DNA of 6,922 nt from an uncultured bacterium (GTDB lineage Bacteria > Cyanobacteriota > Vampirovibrionia > Gastranaerophilales > Gastranaerophilaceae): contig URXH01000089.1 in NCBI GenBank assembly GCA_900551675.1, positions 1 to 6,922 on the forward strand. Direction: 5' to 3'. A model generated the notes under the pieces. That model saw nothing but the letters and a program-made list of their open reading frames with translations. It was not told where the DNA came from and ran no database searches. The first letter of the stretch is position 1, and each line of letters begins with the position of its first letter. Shown piece after piece: positions 5,368-6,922 of the stretch. Made by a program: the position numbers and the translations under genes.

Positions 5368-6016
5368 AATAAAAGAATTAATAAAAAAAATCAAAGAAAA
5401 TTATCTCAAAATTAACCCTATGACCAGAGAAATTATTGAAACTGTTGTCTTTGTTGTTGTAATGGTTATAATTATCAGATTTTTCATAGGAGAAATCCGC
5501 TGGATTCCTTCCGCTTCAATGCATCCTACATTAATAGAAGGCGACAGAATTATTGTTGAAAGATTTTCCAGATTTTACAGAACCCCTGAACGCGGAGATA
5601 TTATGGTATTTTACCCGCCGTTTGAAAAGTTAAGAAATACACCCTGGAAAGTATTTTCACGTCTTACAGGTTTTTTCTGCAAAGATGTTGCATATATTAA
5701 GCGTGTAATCGGAATTCCCGGAGATAAATTCGAGATAAAAACAGATAAACAGGGAAGAAGCACTGTTTATATTAACGATAAACCGCTTGATGAACCTTAT
5801 ATAAGAAGCGAATACTATGATAAACCCTGCACTCAGGATATGATATGCGGACCTGTAATAATTCCGGAGCATCAATATTTGATGATGGGAGATAACAGAG
5901 GCAACTCATTTGACGGCAGATGGTGGGGATTTTTGCCGGAAGACAGATTTATAGGGCGTGCAGTTATACTTTTCTGGCCTTTTAACAGAGTGAAAGTGTT
6001 TGGGAATTTGAAGTGA
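5360..6016 (+). CDS. lepB: Signal peptidase I (leader peptidase)
   Basis: This membrane-bound Ser/Lys protease (family S26) removes signal peptides from exported proteins at the outer face of the cytoplasmic membrane. The start is taken as the ATG at 5360, giving 218 residues; a TTG at 5354 is less likely. The ATG lies within the end of the polyprenyl synthase gene (ATGAATAA overlap), so translation is probably coupled; only a weak GGAA at 5346-5349 serves as ribosome binding site. A basic N-terminus precedes a single transmembrane helix (about 25-43). The family boxes are all present: IPSASMHPTL with catalytic S53, YIKRVIGIPGD with the general-base K114, and GDNRGNSFDGRWWGFLP (177-193) with D185 and R187. 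All catalytic residues are intact. The segment between the first boxes is somewhat lengthened (about 84-110), and Cys residues at 107, 157 and 163 might form a disulphide outside the cell. The single anchor and length fit a standard bacterial enzyme. Confidence 0.96.
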   Translation: MNKIKELIKKIKENYLKINPMTREIIETVVFVVVMVIIIRFFIGEIRWIPSASMHPTLIEGDRIIVERFSRFYRTPERGDIMVFYPPFEKLRNTPWKVFSRLTGFFCKDVAYIKRVIGIPGDKFEIKTDKQGRSTVYINDKPLDEPYIRSEYYDKPCTQDMICGPVIIPEHQYLMMGDNRGNSFDGRWWGFLPEDRFIGRAVILFWPFNRVKVFGNLK

Positions 6017-6121
6017 ATAGGTGAATAAGTGAATAGTAAAATAAGTCTTTTCATAAAGTAGTTATTTTTTAAATTTTAAAAACATTGCTTTTGTAAAGAA
6101 CTTATTCACGGATTCACTTAT
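6013..6121 (+). repeat. GTGAATAA-type direct and inverted repeats between convergent genes
   Basis: Three tandem 8-base units lie across the signal peptidase stop codon: GTGAATAG (6013-6020), GTGAATAA (6021-6028) and GTGAATAG (6029-6036). The opposite end of the gap carries the inverted versions, ACTTATTCAC (6100-6109, the exact complement of 6021-6030) and ATTCACTTAT (6112-6121, the exact complement of 6025-6034). The two clusters can pair over a loop of about 70 AT-rich bases. The gap separates genes that converge, so a shared 3'-end structure serving both transcripts is one reading; a remnant of a small mobile repeat is another. No simple hairpin followed by a T-run is present. Confidence 0.65.
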
Positions 6122-6130
6122 CAAATCAAA

Positions 6131-6517
6131 CTACATCAACATATGATAATACTTCATATAATCTGCCATAATTGCAGAACTTGTAGCATTGGCAACATTA
6201 GCTTTTATAGTCTGGTCTTTATCTGTTGCGGTTGCCTCCTGAACTTTTTCTGTTTCTTTATTTTTAGGCGTGTTTTGCTGAATTTTTTCCTGCTCTTGAA
6301 TCTGCTCCGCATATTGTTCCATTGTTGCTTGAATTTCCTGCATAAGAGCCTTATCGCCTGCATAGGAGCCTGTTGATTCAATACCGTTATCCTGAAACTC
6401 CTGCAAAATCTGCGCCCATTCGTTATAATTTGTAATAGATGTCCCCTGCGCCTGAGCTGCAGCCTGCGCTTTTCTTAATTCGTCTTCCGATTCTATACCG
6501 TCAACTCTTATTGCCAT
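6131..6517 (-). CDS. Uncharacterised small Gln/Glu/Ala-rich protein
   Basis: The protein has 128 residues, read leftward from the ATG at 6517. AAGGAG (6530-6525) is 7 bases upstream, an ideal ribosome binding site. The N-terminus reads MAIRVDGIESEDELRKAQAA, then an Ala/Gln-rich helix, a middle section with Trp34 and GSYAGDKAL (50-58), a predicted coiled coil (about 57-82, Gln/Glu-rich), a Lys/Thr/Glu-rich linker (83-105), and a C-terminal helix ending in YMKYYHMLM. There is no signal peptide, transmembrane helix or catalytic motif. The heavy content of short polar residues and Gln suggests a flexible helical adaptor or secreted structural protein, but I do not recognise a family beyond a recalled similarity to proteins of gut Melainabacteria. 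It is convergent with the signal peptidase gene and 95 bases downstream of the regulator at 6613-6852, from which it may or may not be co-transcribed. Confidence 0.85.
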   Translation of the reverse strand: MAIRVDGIESEDELRKAQAAAQAQGTSITNYNEWAQILQEFQDNGIESTGSYAGDKALMQEIQATMEQYAEQIQEQEKIQQNTPKNKETEKVQEATATDKDQTIKANVANATSSAIMADYMKYYHMLM

Positions 6518-6528
6518 AGAACATCTCC

Positions 6529-6556
6529 TTAATATATACCTCTCTATATATATTAA
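6529..6556 (-). promoter_or_regulatory. 10-base inverted repeat next to the ribosome binding site
   Basis: TTAATATATA (6529-6538) and TATATATTAA (6547-6556) form a perfect 10-base inverted repeat around an 8-base loop (6539-6546). On the minus strand it lies just before the AAGGAG ribosome binding site of the small-protein gene, whose two A bases fall inside the stem. An operator for a dimeric regulator, such as the Xre protein encoded beside it, or an RNA stem tuning translation are both possible. The sequence is all A and T, so it may also be chance. Confidence 0.4.
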
Positions 6557-6612
6557 GTATATTATTCCCGTAAGATTTCAGAATATAAAAAACTCGTAAA
6601 AAAAGTTAACAA

Positions 6613-6852
6613 TTATAATTTAAAATTCAATAATTCAGATAAAGTCATATTTAAGGCCTCTGAAATCTGCAAAAGATTTGTATATCGGATATCTGTTATC
6701 CCGCGTTCAATATCGCTGATAGTTCGTATTGAAACATTAGCCATTTCTGCCAGTTTTTCCTGCGAAATATCCATTTTCATCCGCTCAAGTCTTATTTTAT
6801 TACCAAGTTCAATAATATGTAATTTATAAAATTTTTGTAAACTAGATTTCAT
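6613..6852 (-). CDS. Xre/Cro-CI-type helix-turn-helix regulator
   Basis: The protein has 79 residues, almost entirely one lambda-repressor-like DNA-binding domain (about 15-77). The helix-turn-helix is clear: SQEKLAEMANVS (30-41) followed by the recognition helix IRTISDIERG (42-51), then YTNLLQISEALNMTLSELL (57-75) forming the last helices of the fold. No ligand, protease or dimerisation domain is attached, so it is a minimal DNA-binding protein likely to act as a dimer. The start at 6852 has no good Shine-Dalgarno, but its ATG overlaps the last codons of the upstream regulator gene (shared 11 bases, 6842-6852), so translation is likely coupled. Its targets are unknown; self-regulation and control of the downstream small-protein gene are the obvious guesses. 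It differs in sequence from its neighbour, so the pair is not a recent duplication. Confidence 0.92.
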   Translation of the reverse strand: MKSSLQKFYKLHIIELGNKIRLERMKMDISQEKLAEMANVSIRTISDIERGITDIRYTNLLQISEALNMTLSELLNFKL

Positions 6853-6922
6853 CAGGCTTATATTCTAATAAATCATTTGTAGTACAATTTAGAGCGAAAC
6901 ATAAATTATTCAAAGTTCTATT
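6842..6922 (-). CDS. C-terminal end of a second Xre-type regulator (partial)
   Basis: Reading leftward from the window edge gives 26 codons and a TAG stop at 6844-6842. The visible residues include TLNNLCFALNCTTNDLLEY and end KPDEI. This is the characteristic end of short Xre regulators of the HTH_26/YozG-like type, in which the last helices read TLxxLCxALNCxxxDLLEYxPDE. About 40-45 further residues, with the helix-turn-helix itself, should lie beyond the window. The gene overlaps the start of the next regulator by 11 bases in a different frame, which indicates one transcript carrying two regulators. Confidence 0.82.
   Translation of the reverse strand, partial: NRTLNNLCFALNCTTNDLLEYKPDEI

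Noticed and set aside
6143..6376. 77-codon Cys/Leu/Phe-rich plus-strand frame
   Set aside because: It is antisense to the small Gln-rich gene that has an ideal ribosome binding site; its composition is that of a reverse-strand shadow.

Overview
The window is AT-rich, gene-dense bacterial DNA. The best guess for the source is an uncultured gut bacterium of the Melainabacteria/Vampirovibrionia branch (Candidatus Gastranaerophilales). This rests on recalled resemblance of several uncharacterised proteins (the Cys-motif protein at 200-913, the acidic protein at 2948-4237, the small glutamine-rich protein at 6131-6517) and was not checked by a search. Only three kinds of gene can be named: a polyprenyl diphosphate synthase, a type I signal peptidase, and two Xre-type regulators. 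The others are hypothetical.

Left part (1-2839): a sigma70-like promoter (TTGACT, 17 bases, TAATCT) drives what looks like one operon. Its leader (about 54-192) resembles the core of a cobalamin riboswitch, can form competing pairings around Shine-Dalgarno sequences, and also holds a 37-codon GTG-started reading frame with a well-placed ribosome binding site. Three unknown genes follow, tightly packed: a soluble protein with a Cys/His knuckle and a helical body (200-913), a membrane protein with four predicted transmembrane segments and an internal duplication (885-2354, overlapping the first by 29 bases), and a small all-helical, possibly HEAT-like protein (2363-2839). Spacing and overlap suggest that they act together, probably at the cytoplasmic membrane, but the role is unknown.

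Middle part (2840-4512): a 108-base gap, then a 429-residue acidic protein with long N- and C-terminal helices around a polar, Tyr/Asp/Thr-rich middle, a plan reminiscent of axial appendage or needle-like proteins. Three 63-base tandem repeats abut its stop codon, each starting with a GC-rich hairpin, and a strong intrinsic terminator follows.

Right part (4513-6922): a nearly leaderless polyprenyl synthase gene overlaps a signal peptidase I gene by 8 bases, forming a lipid-carrier and protein-export pair. Beyond an intergenic region rich in GTGAATAA-type repeats, three genes lie on the minus strand: a Gln/Glu/Ala-rich small protein, an Xre-family regulator, and the C-terminal end of a second Xre-type regulator running off the window and overlapping the first. 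The most promising material for something undescribed is the leader RNA or small ORF together with the three unknown genes behind it.
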